64,000 nucleotides of DNA from Flavobacterium quisquiliarum (GCF_019308285.1 NZ_WWEM01000033.1:248001-312000), one strand, 5' to 3'; numbered from the stretch's first letter, positions 15,860-25,386 are shown. Notes: generated by a model not told the origin, from the letters alone. Numbers and translations: made by a program.

Positions 15860-16818
15860 TATTTCTTAGGTTTATATTTTGATTTTTCGAAGATTTCTTT
15901 TGGCTCAATTTTAAATAATTCTGCTAAAGAAACATCACTATTGTTTTTCATGTAAGAACGTACCATCTGCCATCCAATCCAAGCGCCAACGCGGCCGGGA
16001 GAGTCGTTATCAATCTCTAAAAAGAATTTAGAAAAAGGCGCAGGAGCTATAAATCTTGATGTCAATTTCTGATCATCACTGTAAAGCATTTCATTTTCTA
16101 TAAAATAACGCCACATGTAGGCTTCATTTTCTTCACACCATTTAATTTGTTCTGGTGTGTATCCCATTTTTTCTGCATCCGTATAATTTGGAAGAAGCAA
16201 ATCTTTCGCATAAAGCTGTTTTCCTTCGAAAATCATTTTCGAAACCAAACTTTTATCTACTGAATTTGAAATATTTCGGTAAGAAAAACTAGAAACCACA
16301 TCTGGCATAATCTGTTTTTCTTCAAAATTCTGTTTTAAATAATTCGGAAACTCATAAAACTTATGCTCTTTTCCTAAATACAATTCCAAAGCTACTATAA
16401 CAAGGCTGTCTGCATAAATTGCCTTAGCGTTATAATCCATTTCTCCAATAACGGTAATCACTTTTGGAATTTTAGTTTTTGGAAAATAATATTTTACGTG
16501 CTGAAAAAGATTGTTGAATTCTTCTCTTACAGGTTCAAAGTTACCGTACTTTTTTTGCACTTCATCATACACTTCCCTCCAAATTGGTTCTTGCATTTTT
16601 TGCAGCCAAACATTATCATCATTCCCTGCCGGAAAGAAAAAAGGATATTGTTTTTTAATCTTTGCCAAATCTTCAGGTTTGGTTTCAAAAAACACCTTAT
16701 CAAAACGTTCCACCTTAACATCTACAGGAATTTCTTCCACTTCTTTTTCAACCTTAGATTTTTGGCCGCAAGACAAAAAAAACAGGCATAGAACCACTGC
16801 AAAGCGATATAATTTCAT
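15859..16818 (-). CDS. gldB: Gliding motility lipoprotein GldB
   Basis: 319 residues with a lipoprotein signal peptide (YRFAVVLCLFFLSCGQ, Cys at about 17). GldB is one of the core Gld proteins required for gliding in F. johnsoniae and is widespread in Bacteroidota. The mature part, with ERFDKVFFETKPEDLAKIKK near its start, is typical of the family. Start chosen at the ATG preceding the signal peptide. A -7 box lies at 16882-16889, giving a leader of about 60 bases. It is divergent from nadE. Confidence 0.94.
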   Translation of the reverse strand: MKLYRFAVVLCLFFLSCGQKSKVEKEVEEIPVDVKVERFDKVFFETKPEDLAKIKKQYPFFFPAGNDDNVWLQKMQEPIWREVYDEVQKKYGNFEPVREEFNNLFQHVKYYFPKTKIPKVITVIGEMDYNAKAIYADSLVIVALELYLGKEHKFYEFPNYLKQNFEEKQIMPDVVSSFSYRNISNSVDKSLVSKMIFEGKQLYAKDLLLPNYTDAEKMGYTPEQIKWCEENEAYMWRYFIENEMLYSDDQKLTSRFIAPAPFSKFFLEIDNDSPGRVGAWIGWQMVRSYMKNNSDVSLAELFKIEPKEIFEKSKYKPKK

Positions 16819-16881
16819 TTTATTTTAATTAGATTTGTGTTACCAGAATTTTAAGCGACTATAGACTTAAAAATAATTCTG

Positions 16882-16889
16882 CAAATATA
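16882..16889 (-). promoter_or_regulatory. -7 promoter element for gldBC
   Basis: Minus strand TATATTTG, an exact TAnnTTTG match, 63 bases before the gldB ATG, in the 100-base divergent region shared with nadE. Confidence 0.65.
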
Positions 16890-16918
16890 CATCCCTGTAC
16901 TTTAAAACTTAAACTATT

Positions 16919-17725
16919 ATGGCTAAAAAAAGCACAATTCAGACAGAAAAAGTAAATACGCATATTGTAGAGTGGCTAAAAGATTATGCTGCTAATGCGA
17001 AAGTAAACGGTTTTGTAATTGGAATCTCTGGAGGCGTAGATTCTGCTGTAACCTCAACTTTATGTGCACAGACTGGACTGAAAGTTTTGTGTGTAGAAAT
17101 GCCAATTCATCAGGCAGAAAGCCAAGTAAACAGAGCAAAAGAACATATTGAACAACTAAAAAAACGTTTCCCAAATGTTTCTGACGTACAAACGGATTTA
17201 ACTACAGTTTTTGAATCTTTTAAAAGTGCCGTTCCAAAAACAGATGAGGAGGCAAAAGTAAGTTTAGCGTTAGCCAACACAAGAGCACGTCTAAGAATGA
17301 CTTCTTTATACTATTTAGCAGGTCTTCATGGTTTACTGGTCGCTGGAACAGGAAATAAAGTAGAAGATTTTGGAGTAGGATTTTATACAAAATATGGAGA
17401 TGGAGGTGTCGATTTAAGTCCGATTGCTGATTTAATGAAATCTGACGTGTATGCTTTGGGAGAATTTTTAGAAATTCCGCAATCAATTTTAACAGCAGCA
17501 CCTACAGATGGATTATTTGGAGATAATCGTACCGATGAAGATCAATTGGGAGCAAGTTATGATGAATTAGAATGGGCAATGTTAGCCGCGGAGTCAGGAA
17601 ATACGGCGTCTGACTTCGAAGGGAGAGAAAAATCTGTCTTTGAAATTTATAAACGATTAAACACCAACAACAAGCATAAAATGGACCCAATTCCGGTCTG
17701 CATTATACCAAAAACGTTAAAATAA
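16919..17725 (+). CDS. nadE: NAD(+) synthase (ammonia-type)
   Basis: Final step of NAD biosynthesis, amidating deamido-NAD. The ATP-pyrophosphatase loop SGGVDS lies at 37-42; the substrate region TGNKVEDFGVGFYTKYGDGG and DLSPIADLMKSDVYALG follow. The 268 residues correspond to the single-domain enzyme lacking the N-terminal glutaminase domain, so it should use ammonia directly. It is divergent from gldB and 93 bases before a response regulator gene. Confidence 0.95.
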   Translation: MAKKSTIQTEKVNTHIVEWLKDYAANAKVNGFVIGISGGVDSAVTSTLCAQTGLKVLCVEMPIHQAESQVNRAKEHIEQLKKRFPNVSDVQTDLTTVFESFKSAVPKTDEEAKVSLALANTRARLRMTSLYYLAGLHGLLVAGTGNKVEDFGVGFYTKYGDGGVDLSPIADLMKSDVYALGEFLEIPQSILTAAPTDGLFGDNRTDEDQLGASYDELEWAMLAAESGNTASDFEGREKSVFEIYKRLNTNNKHKMDPIPVCIIPKTLK

Positions 17726-17818
17726 TTTTTTTTAACATTTGTCAGCTATAAACTACAGAATTTATTTATTAATTTTACAGTTCCAAAAACATGAACAATT
17801 CTAAAAAAGGTAAAAATT

Positions 17819-18448
17819 ATGATTAAAGTATGTCTAGCAGACAATCATCCTGTGACGCACTTTGGCGTTAAGTCTTATTTCAAAGACCACGATCAAATTT
17901 CAATTGTTGCCAATGTAGGCAATTTTTCAATGGTTAGAGACATCCTTCAGACGAAGGAAATCGACATTCTAATCTTAGATTTAGAGCTTGAAGGTCTTTC
18001 AAGTATCTTCGAAATCAAATCGATTTTGAAAAATTTCCCAAAAACAAAAATTGTTATTTTCAGTGATCTTGCTGAGCAAATGTACGCTCCAAACGCAATT
18101 AAAGCAGGAGTTTCCGGGTATGTACACAAAACAGAAAAACTAGAAACTCTAGGACATTCTATTATTAAAGTACAAGAAGGAAAAATTATCATCAACGAAA
18201 CAGTACGCAAAAACATGGCCCTTATCGCGAAACAAAGCAAAAGCGAGCGTCTGTACAGAAAACTTTCTAATCGTGAGATTGAAGTTTTACGTTACTTAAG
18301 TGATGGAAAGAAAAACAATGAAATCTCTAAAATCTTAAATCTGAACGAAAAAACGATCAGTACTTACAAACTAAGATTATTGACTAAATTAAATGTTACT
18401 AATTTAGTTGACTTAGTAAACAAAGCTAAGACTTTAGAAATTATCTAA
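17819..18448 (+). CDS. NarL/FixJ-family response regulator
   Basis: 209 residues: receiver domain (1-about 120) and LuxR-type HTH (about 148-205, LSNREIEVLRYLSDGKKNNE). The phospho-acceptor is D54 (LILD), with D8 in the acidic pocket and K104. The usual Thr/Ser switch is S82 (IFSD). No histidine kinase gene is in the window, so it is an orphan here. Start chosen at the ATG at 17819. It ends before a strong terminator shared with dnaG. The signal and targets are unknown. Confidence 0.9.
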   Translation: MIKVCLADNHPVTHFGVKSYFKDHDQISIVANVGNFSMVRDILQTKEIDILILDLELEGLSSIFEIKSILKNFPKTKIVIFSDLAEQMYAPNAIKAGVSGYVHKTEKLETLGHSIIKVQEGKIIINETVRKNMALIAKQSKSERLYRKLSNREIEVLRYLSDGKKNNEISKILNLNEKTISTYKLRLLTKLNVTNLVDLVNKAKTLEII

Positions 18449-18492
18449 ATTTAAATCGAAAAGCTTAGTTTTAGGCTTTTTCAAACATTTAT

Positions 18493-18536
18493 AAAACTCT
18501 ATCTATTTTGGTCCCTCAAAAAAGATAGAGTTTTTT
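18493..18536. terminator. Bidirectional terminator between response regulator and dnaG
   Basis: Perfect 12-bp stem AAAACTCTATCT / AGATAGAGTTTT with an 18-base loop and T-runs on both strands. Confidence 0.85.
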
Positions 18537-18540
18537 CTTT

Positions 18541-20619
18541 TTATTGGTAGTGGTAAGGTACTACTACACGACCTAATTTCTTCGAAAAATTATTCAATAG
18601 TTTAGAATAATCCATAACCATGCTCAAAGTTTCTGAGTTATCTTCTTGCGGATTGGTTAAAAGAGAATTCTTTAATTCTGCAATAATTGCTGACACCAAA
18701 TACCATCGCAAAGCAAATATGGTCTCCGAAACATTCTGTTCGATTGTTTCACTTTTTTGTTTCGGAAAAATATTTTGCCCTTCCCAATTATGGATGGTCA
18801 ACCTTTCGTCTTCCATTAAAATGTTGGTTACTTCCTGAGCAAATTCAGGTTCAAGACGCATCAAATATTTATCTAAACTAAAGGTCTCATTCTGATTGTA
18901 AAAATCAATAATATTATTGTAAATGTTTTGAAATAAAACATTTGACAATTGTATCTCATCTTCCTGAAGACTTAAGTATATTTTTTCGAATACTTTATAT
19001 TGTCTTTTTTCCGAAACCTCTTTTACATTTCCTTCTTCATCTGCTTTCAAGAAAACATCTTCAAAATCTTCTACTACACTTCCATACAAAAGTAAAACCT
19101 CAATGACTTTCCTTTCGAAACCATATAAAATATCAACTTTTTGATTTTGTTCTTGCGGATAATATCCTGGATCTCCTGGATAATCATAACCTTCCGGCGG
19201 ACCAGTTCTTGGATCTTCTGGATCTCCTCCGGAAAATGAGCCTGCATTTGGAGATTGGTTCCTATGAACTTCAAAAGGTTTTTGTTCTTGTCTTTGCTTT
19301 TTGTTCGCATCGGCAAGATCTTTTTGAATCAGCTGTGCTAATGTGCTTACTAAAACCTGCTCCGAAATATCCATAATCCGGGCACATTCCTGAATATAAA
19401 CTTCACGCTGGATACGGTCTGGTATTTTTGAAATACTCGATACCATATCACGAATCAGGTCGGCTTTTTTGATGGGATCGTTTTTTGCTTCATCCATCAA
19501 GATAGAAGCTTTAAACTGTATGAAGTCTTTGCTGTTTTCTTCTAAATAAGAAACCAATGCATCGTGCGAATTTTTGCGGGCAAAACTATCAGGATCTTCT
19601 CCGTCAGGAAAAGAACAGACTCTTACATTCATCCCTTCCTCCAAAATCAAATCGATTCCTCGAATAGAGGCACGTAATCCTGCCGCATCTCCATCAAAAA
19701 GAACGGTTATGTTTCTTGTCAAACGATTTACTAAACGAATTTGATCCGGCGTTAAAGCTGTTCCAGATGAAGCCACCACATTTTCAATTCCTGCCTGATT
19801 AAACTGAATTACATCGGTATAACCTTCAACTAAATAACAGTTGTTTTGTTTAGCAATAGATTGTTTAGCGTGATAAATTCCGTAAAGCACTTTACTCTTA
19901 TGGTAAATTTCGCTTTCAGGAGAGTTTAAATATTTAGCCGCTTTTTTATCATTGGTTAAAATACGTCCTCCAAAACCCAAAACACGTCCCGACATACTTT
20001 GAATAGGAAACATTACACGTCCTTTAAATCGATCAAACGGACGGTCTTCTCTTGGAATGGTTAAACCTGTACCTTCTAAAAATTCTAATTTGTATCCTTT
20101 TCCAAGGGCTTCTTTCGTCAAAGCGTCCCAGGTTTCTGGAGAATATCCTAAATTGAATTTTTTGATGGTTTCGTTTGTAAATCCTCTTTCTTTGAAATAA
20201 GAGTATCCAATCGCTTTTCCTTCTTCACTATTTAAAAGTACGTCGTTAAAATATTTAGCAGCAAATTCAGAAACCAGATACATACTTTCGCGAACATCTG
20301 TCATTGCTTTTTCTGCATCTGTCTGTTCGGTTTCTTCTATTTCTATATTGTATTTTCTGGCCAAATATCGAATGGCTTCCGGATAGGTAAATTGTGAATG
20401 TTCCATTAAGAATTTAACGGAATTTCCTCCTTTTCCTGTGCTAAAATCTTTCCAGATTCCTTTTGCAGGCGAAACCATAAACGAAGGAGAACGCTCATCT
20501 GAGAACGGACTCAACCCTTTGAAATTACTTCCTGCGCGCTTTAAATTCACAAAATCGCCGATAACCTCCTCTACTCGAGCAGTTTCAAAAACAGAATCAA
20601 TGGTGGCTTGTGAAATCAA
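18541..20619 (-). CDS. dnaG: DNA primase DnaG with a zinc-ligand-less N-terminal domain
   Basis: Primer synthesis at the replication fork. The TOPRIM catalytic core is intact: EGYTD, VLFDGDAAGL and FPDGEDPD. The N-terminal CHC2-type domain keeps its fold-defining residues (SPFSDERSPSF, WKDFSTGKGGN), but all four zinc ligands are replaced: S37, S40, D58 and T61 stand where C-H-C-C is expected. A Pro/Gly/Gln-rich linker precedes the C-terminal helicase-interaction region. The 692 residues are somewhat longer than the E. coli protein. A -7 box lies 31 bases before the ATG. Confidence 0.96.
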   Translation of the reverse strand: MISQATIDSVFETARVEEVIGDFVNLKRAGSNFKGLSPFSDERSPSFMVSPAKGIWKDFSTGKGGNSVKFLMEHSQFTYPEAIRYLARKYNIEIEETEQTDAEKAMTDVRESMYLVSEFAAKYFNDVLLNSEEGKAIGYSYFKERGFTNETIKKFNLGYSPETWDALTKEALGKGYKLEFLEGTGLTIPREDRPFDRFKGRVMFPIQSMSGRVLGFGGRILTNDKKAAKYLNSPESEIYHKSKVLYGIYHAKQSIAKQNNCYLVEGYTDVIQFNQAGIENVVASSGTALTPDQIRLVNRLTRNITVLFDGDAAGLRASIRGIDLILEEGMNVRVCSFPDGEDPDSFARKNSHDALVSYLEENSKDFIQFKASILMDEAKNDPIKKADLIRDMVSSISKIPDRIQREVYIQECARIMDISEQVLVSTLAQLIQKDLADANKKQRQEQKPFEVHRNQSPNAGSFSGGDPEDPRTGPPEGYDYPGDPGYYPQEQNQKVDILYGFERKVIEVLLLYGSVVEDFEDVFLKADEEGNVKEVSEKRQYKVFEKIYLSLQEDEIQLSNVLFQNIYNNIIDFYNQNETFSLDKYLMRLEPEFAQEVTNILMEDERLTIHNWEGQNIFPKQKSETIEQNVSETIFALRWYLVSAIIAELKNSLLTNPQEDNSETLSMVMDYSKLLNNFSKKLGRVVVPYHYQ

Positions 20620-20650
20620 AGTGTATTAAAATTTAAAAGTTGAGAGCTTG

Positions 20651-20658
20651 CAAAAATA
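20651..20658 (-). promoter_or_regulatory. -7 promoter element for dnaG
   Basis: Minus strand TATTTTTG, an exact TAnnTTTG match, 31 bases before the dnaG start. Confidence 0.6.
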
Positions 20659-20748
20659 CGCAAATCCTACTGGAATTTCGATGCTTTTTTAAAACAAAAA
20701 AGCATCTCGATATAAGATGCTTTTTTCACTAACTAAACGACCAATTTT

Positions 20749-21777
20749 TTAGTTTAAATCTACTCGAAGTCCTAACGATATGTTATTCTCTTTGATTAAA
20801 TTATCCTGAAACAATGGGTTTAAATCGTATTTAAAATATAAACTCAGTTCTCTGTAGCCGATATACGAACTCAGACCATAAACAAAATTGTTTACATTGT
20901 AATCGCCTTTTATTCTCGTTTTATATTTCAAATCTTCTTCTTCATATTTTAAAATCTGTTTTGATTTTACATTGATTCCTGCATAACCTCCAACTCCAAA
21001 ACGGAAACTTTTATGGGTTTTAAAATATTTTACACCATCTTTTTCTGTTGGTCTTGTAAAATCGAATTCCAAATGCACCGGTGCAACCAAATAAACATTT
21101 CTAAAACGAGATTCAGTTAAATGAATTGGATTTTCAACCAAATTGGTCTGATCTCCATCAACCACAAAACTTTTATTATTTGTTGGACGAATATTGTTAT
21201 ACATTAACGACAAACCATATTTTGCATGAAGCAGATTATCGTTTTTCATTAATCTTGAATTATACGTAAAACCCCATTCGTAAAAATGTGAACCTATAAA
21301 ACTGTAATTGGAATCCTGAAGTTTTCCGTCGACAAGTGTATTATTTAATCCCATTGCAAAAACAAACTGAGATGTTGTTCTTCTTTCACCGCGAATAGAA
21401 TCTTTATTACGATCTCCTGGTTTCCAGCGAATCATATATACTTTAGAAGAATCTTCTTTGATTTTTCCGTCGACTTTTTTCTGAACCAAATCGTTTAATT
21501 CATTTTGAGCCAGTGTAATTTTCTCTTCCATAATTACAGCTCTTGCTTCTGCTAATTCTTTTTTACGCTTTTCAGCCTGTTCCTGCGTAATCTTTCCTTC
21601 AGACAATTGAACGTTTACAGCTTCAACCTCTTCTTTTAAGGCTTCTTTTTCTTCTTTTGTAATCTTCTCGATTTTATTAGCAATTCTTTTCGTTTCAGAT
21701 TCAAAAGTTTCTTGTCCCATTACTTTACTCACCAAAAGGAAAAAGAAAAGAATGAAATAAATAGTAAAATTTTTCAT
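20749..21777 (-). CDS. Outer-membrane beta-barrel protein with N-terminal coiled coil
   Basis: 342 residues. A signal peptide (FTIYFILFFFLLVSKVMGQ) is followed by a highly charged coiled coil of about 80 residues (KIEKITKEEKEALKEEVEAV onward), then a C-terminal region of alternating aromatic/polar strands ending RELSLYFKYDLNPLF...GLRVDLN, a porin-like barrel. The coiled coil could span the periplasm toward the wall (inference). It lies 75 bases downstream of the TM protein gene that overlaps an ECF sigma factor, suggesting a common regulon. No enzymatic motif. Confidence 0.78.
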   Translation of the reverse strand: MKNFTIYFILFFFLLVSKVMGQETFESETKRIANKIEKITKEEKEALKEEVEAVNVQLSEGKITQEQAEKRKKELAEARAVIMEEKITLAQNELNDLVQKKVDGKIKEDSSKVYMIRWKPGDRNKDSIRGERRTTSQFVFAMGLNNTLVDGKLQDSNYSFIGSHFYEWGFTYNSRLMKNDNLLHAKYGLSLMYNNIRPTNNKSFVVDGDQTNLVENPIHLTESRFRNVYLVAPVHLEFDFTRPTEKDGVKYFKTHKSFRFGVGGYAGINVKSKQILKYEEEDLKYKTRIKGDYNVNNFVYGLSSYIGYRELSLYFKYDLNPLFQDNLIKENNISLGLRVDLN

Positions 21778-21852
21778 GATTGATTGATTTTTTAAAATGA
21801 TTGATTAGTGATTGATGATTTTTTTTAATTGAGATTGACATTGGTATTCCAA

Positions 21853-22551
21853 CTATTCCTGTTTATTTCTGTTTGATAAAGCGACTTTTACCTCTTGCAG
21901 GTTTTTATTTACTTTAGTAATTACTTTTTCTCTAAAAGAAAGTTCCAATTCGCCGTCTACCTGATTTAACAAATCGGCGGCATTGATTTTTACTTTTGCT
22001 TTTTTGGCACCGTTTTGAGCCAAAACTTTTTCTTCAGCAGTTTGTAATAATTGGTCAACATTTTCTTTTTTAGGAATTTCCGGAATTACAGTTTGATTGA
22101 TTGTTGATTGATTGTTTTCGATGATGATTGAAGACTCCGCTATTTGATTTGATTCATTTTTACTGGTTTTATTTGAGATTGGATGGTTTGCTTTTTTTAC
22201 TGTGTTTAAAGCCTCTTTCGAAGTCTCCTCAGAAACAGCAACTTCCGTTTTTACTGAATCCTCTATATCTAAAACAGGCTCAGTAACCGATTCTTTTTCA
22301 ACCTCTTTTTCTACAACTATAGTTCTTGGCGTTTCAACAACATTTTTATTTTGATTAAAAAATAGAGTTCCAATCAATAAAAAACCTATGAAACTTGCTG
22401 CTATATACAGCCATTTTCTGTTTTTCTTTGTTTTCTTTTCTTCTTGAACGCTTAACATAGCATCCAATCGATCCCAGGCTTTATTGCTTGGTTCAATTCT
22501 GCGTTCGTTTAGCTTTTCACGGAAATCCTTTTCAAAATTATTCGGTTCCAT
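21853..22551 (-). CDS. Single-span membrane protein, candidate anti-sigma factor
   Basis: 232 residues: a cytoplasmic segment of ~45 residues (MEPNNFEKDFREKLNERRIE...AWDRLDAML), one membrane helix (KWLYIAASFIGFLLIGTLFF), then a low-complexity periplasmic part rich in E, K, N and V. It overlaps the sigma factor gene by 14 bases, the usual arrangement for an anti-sigma factor, but it lacks a zinc-binding anti-sigma motif (no HxxxCxxC) and a FecR domain. The regulatory role is inferred from overlap and topology only. Confidence 0.72.
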   Translation of the reverse strand: MEPNNFEKDFREKLNERRIEPSNKAWDRLDAMLSVQEEKKTKKNRKWLYIAASFIGFLLIGTLFFNQNKNVVETPRTIVVEKEVEKESVTEPVLDIEDSVKTEVAVSEETSKEALNTVKKANHPISNKTSKNESNQIAESSIIIENNQSTINQTVIPEIPKKENVDQLLQTAEEKVLAQNGAKKAKVKINAADLLNQVDGELELSFREKVITKVNKNLQEVKVALSNRNKQE

Positions 22552-23098
22552 TATCTTGTTTTTTTAAAATAGTAATTTGTGTTTGCAGCATTTTTCTAGC
22601 GTGCGATAATTGCGATTTTGATGTTCCTTCATTAATTCCTAACATCTTGGCAATTTCATTGTGTTTATAACCTTCAATAGCGTATAAATTAAAAACCATT
22701 TTGTACCCATCCGGCAAAGCATCAATTAAATACTGAATCTGTTCTACGGTAAACTGGCTGTCGATTTCATTAAAGCTTTCTTCAACAAAAAACTCATCTT
22801 CTGCAAATTTTACTTTTTTCTGAACTCGTAAATAAGAAATACATTCGTTAACCATAATTCGGCGGATCCAGCCTTCAAAACTTCCTTTGTGTTCAAAGTT
22901 TTTCAAATTTGTAAACACTTTCATGAAAGCCGTTATCATTACATCTTCTGCCAATTGAATATCCTTTATATATTGACGGCATACACTCAACATTTTTGAA
23001 GAATATTTACCGTAAATCTGCTGCTGTGCCTGACGATTGTTCTCGACAGCCAGCTTTATAATTTTGGTTTCTTCTTGATGTAACGAAATAATTTTCAT
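22538..23098 (-). CDS. ECF-type RNA polymerase sigma factor
   Basis: 186 residues with the two domains of group 4 sigma factors: region 2 (YGKYSSKMLSVCRQYIKDIQ, GSFEGWIRRIMVNECISYLR) and region 4 (LPDGYKMVFNLYAIEGYKHN, MLGINEGTSKSQLSHARKML). It should direct transcription of envelope genes, probably including its own downstream partners (TM protein and outer-membrane barrel). The 14-base overlap with the TM protein gene indicates coupling. I could not identify its target promoter motif. Confidence 0.92.
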   Translation of the reverse strand: MKIISLHQEETKIIKLAVENNRQAQQQIYGKYSSKMLSVCRQYIKDIQLAEDVMITAFMKVFTNLKNFEHKGSFEGWIRRIMVNECISYLRVQKKVKFAEDEFFVEESFNEIDSQFTVEQIQYLIDALPDGYKMVFNLYAIEGYKHNEIAKMLGINEGTSKSQLSHARKMLQTQITILKKQDNGTE

Positions 23099-23296
23099 TA
23101 ATAAGCTTTTGGTTTTGGTTTTAGAAACAGACTTCTATTAGCATAGACGATTGTCGATTTGAAATGGTTGCATGAGGTTTGAAAAATTTCAATAAAAAAA
23201 TTCCAAATACCAACGTACACAAAACAAACAATTGATTTACAACAAAGTAAACCAATTATCTAATTGACAAATTTTCTAATTATTTAATTGTAGGAA

Positions 23297-24274
23297 TTAT
23301 TTTTTTCTTTCAATGACGTAGTTAACCATCAAAGTCAAAGCGTCTTTGTATTCAGAATCTTCGAAGTTTTGAAGTAATGCAAGCGCTTCCTGCTGGAATT
23401 CGACCATTTTGTTTTCGGCATAAGCCAAACCATTATTATTTTTTACAAAGGCAATCACTTCTTTTACGCGTTTTTTGTCTTTGTTGTGGTTCTTGATAGA
23501 GTTAATCAACCACTTTTTTTCCTGCGGTGTACAAGTATTTAAAACATGAATTAAAGGCAAAGTCATTTTTTGCTCTTTAATATCGATTCCAGTTGGTTTT
23601 CCGATGGCTTCTTCACTGTAATCAAATAAATCGTCTTTGATTTGAAATGCCATTCCGATCAATTCACCAAACTTTCGCATGTTTTCTACCTGAACGTCGT
23701 CTTCGATTACGGCTTTCGCGCCAAGCGCACAACAAGCAGCAATAAGCGTTGCGGTTTTCTTTCTGATGATTTCGTAATAAACATCTTCCGTAATATCTAA
23801 TCTTCTGGCTTTTTCTATTTGAAGTAATTCTCCTTCGCTCATTTCACGAACAGCAACCGAAATGATTCTTAATAAATCAAAATCGCCATTATCGATAGAA
23901 AGAAGTAATCCTTTAGACAATAAATAATCGCCTACTAAAACAGCAATTTTGTTTTTCCAAAGTGCATTGATAGAGAAAAATCCACGGCGGCGATTACTAT
24001 CGTCTACCACATCATCGTGTACTAAAGTTGCGGTATGAATTAATTCGATAACCGAAGCTCCGCGATATGTTCTTTCGTTTACAGTTCCTCCAGAAACCAT
24101 TTTTGCAGTAAGAAAAACAAACATCGGACGCATTTGTTTTCCCTTGCGGTTTACGATATAATAAGTGATTCTGTTTAGTAAGGCAACCTTGGAAGTCATC
24201 GATTCATGGAACTTCTTTTCAAAAAGTTCCATCTCGTTAAAAATAGGTTGCTTTATTTGAGACGTAATATTCAT
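23297..24274 (-). CDS. Long-chain polyprenyl diphosphate synthase
   Basis: Trans-prenyltransferase of the FPP/GGPP synthase family. The first Asp-rich motif is D87-D-V-V-D91-D and the second is D214-D-L-F-D218. The residues before the first motif are small-to-medium and the length (325) fits octa- or heptaprenyl synthases, which make the side chain of menaquinone. Chain length cannot be read with certainty from sequence. The -7 box ends only 9 bases before the ATG, so the mRNA leader must be extremely short. Confidence 0.92.
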   Translation of the reverse strand: MNITSQIKQPIFNEMELFEKKFHESMTSKVALLNRITYYIVNRKGKQMRPMFVFLTAKMVSGGTVNERTYRGASVIELIHTATLVHDDVVDDSNRRRGFFSINALWKNKIAVLVGDYLLSKGLLLSIDNGDFDLLRIISVAVREMSEGELLQIEKARRLDITEDVYYEIIRKKTATLIAACCALGAKAVIEDDVQVENMRKFGELIGMAFQIKDDLFDYSEEAIGKPTGIDIKEQKMTLPLIHVLNTCTPQEKKWLINSIKNHNKDKKRVKEVIAFVKNNNGLAYAENKMVEFQQEALALLQNFEDSEYKDALTLMVNYVIERKK

Positions 24275-24282
24275 TTAGATTT

Positions 24283-24290
24283 CAAATATA
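24283..24290 (-). promoter_or_regulatory. -7 promoter element for polyprenyl synthase
   Basis: Minus strand TATATTTG, exact TAnnTTTG, ending 9 bases before the ATG; the predicted leader is only a few bases. Confidence 0.6.
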
Positions 24291-24433
24291 CTATTTTAAA
24301 TAAAAATACGTTGTGTATTTTAGGTTAGGATTTAAAAAAAATACGCCTTAATCTAAAAATAACCACCAAAAATAGCTCTAACTAATACTGATTTGAATTC
24401 ATTAATTAAAAGAAGAACCCAAAACTATTATTT

Positions 24434-25294
24434 ATGAAAACAAAATTTTTATTAATTAGCACTTGTATTACGATGTCTTTTTTTATCAGCTGTAATTCTG
24501 ATGAAAAAACAAATGATGGATCAGGAACAGCGATTACCAACGATGAAATTATCACCAATTCTAAAATCGATGCCACTGTAGATGATGTTACCAATATTGC
24601 CGAAGATCAATTTACCTCACAACTGAATATAAATTCAAAATATGGAGGACCTAAAAAGAATTTTCTTCCAAGCTGTGCCACTATAACAACCGTTTTAACC
24701 AATAATACTTGGACAAAAACAGTAGATTTTGGCGTTGAAGGTTGTACTTTAAATAATGGAAATACGGTTAAAGGAAAAATGATCGTTTCTTTTTCTAACG
24801 ATTTTAGTTCTTCGACTCAAACTATTAGTTACACTTTTGAAGGATTTTATCATAACGGCAAAAAACTTCAGGGAAGCAAAAGTATTGTTCGAACTATTAA
24901 AGAAACAAATTTGTTAGTTACGCCTCATCCTGTATCTACCGCATCGATAGATTTAACGATTACATTTGATGATGGCGGCGTTTATACTAGAAAAGGAACT
25001 TTGGTTAAAGAAATGACTTCCGGATATGATACTTGGTACGATTGGGATGATAATGTTTTTATGGTTACTGGAAGTGGTTCTACAACTTTTCCTAACGGAG
25101 ATACATACTCAGCTGAAATTACAACTCCTTTACAATTCAATGCTTCTTGCAGAAAATCTTTTGCGGTAAAAGGAATTGTTTCTATTACTAAAAATAGTGC
25201 TTCGGCAACTATAGATTACGGAAACGGAGATTGTGACTCTCTTGCAACAGTAACCAAAGATGGGGTTACAGAAGAAATTGATTTGAAAAAATAG
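24434..25294 (+). CDS. Hypothetical lipoprotein
   Basis: 286 residues with a lipoprotein signal (FLLISTCITMSFFISCNSDE, Cys about residue 20). After an acidic spacer the mature protein is a beta-rich domain with paired short strands and several Cys residues (C-TLNNGNTVKG, ASCRKSF, YGNGDCDSL) that could form disulfides. It resembles the uncharacterised secreted lipoproteins common in Flavobacteriia; I recognise no enzyme motif. It is monocistronic, followed by a strong terminator. Confidence 0.8.
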   Translation: MKTKFLLISTCITMSFFISCNSDEKTNDGSGTAITNDEIITNSKIDATVDDVTNIAEDQFTSQLNINSKYGGPKKNFLPSCATITTVLTNNTWTKTVDFGVEGCTLNNGNTVKGKMIVSFSNDFSSSTQTISYTFEGFYHNGKKLQGSKSIVRTIKETNLLVTPHPVSTASIDLTITFDDGGVYTRKGTLVKEMTSGYDTWYDWDDNVFMVTGSGSTTFPNGDTYSAEITTPLQFNASCRKSFAVKGIVSITKNSASATIDYGNGDCDSLATVTKDGVTEEIDLKK

Positions 25295-25310
25295 AATCCT
25301 TTTTGCCCAA

Positions 25311-25360
25311 AAAAAGCATTAAAAACGAGGCTTACGCCTTGTTTTTAATGCTTTTTTTTT
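25311..25360. terminator. Strong terminator after the lipoprotein gene
   Basis: Stem GCATTAAAAACGAGGC / CCTTGTTTTTAATGC with a short loop and nine T residues; the A-run upstream allows bidirectional use, also serving rlmN. Confidence 0.85.
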
Positions 25361-25386
25361 GATATTCCAAATATGTGAACGGACAT

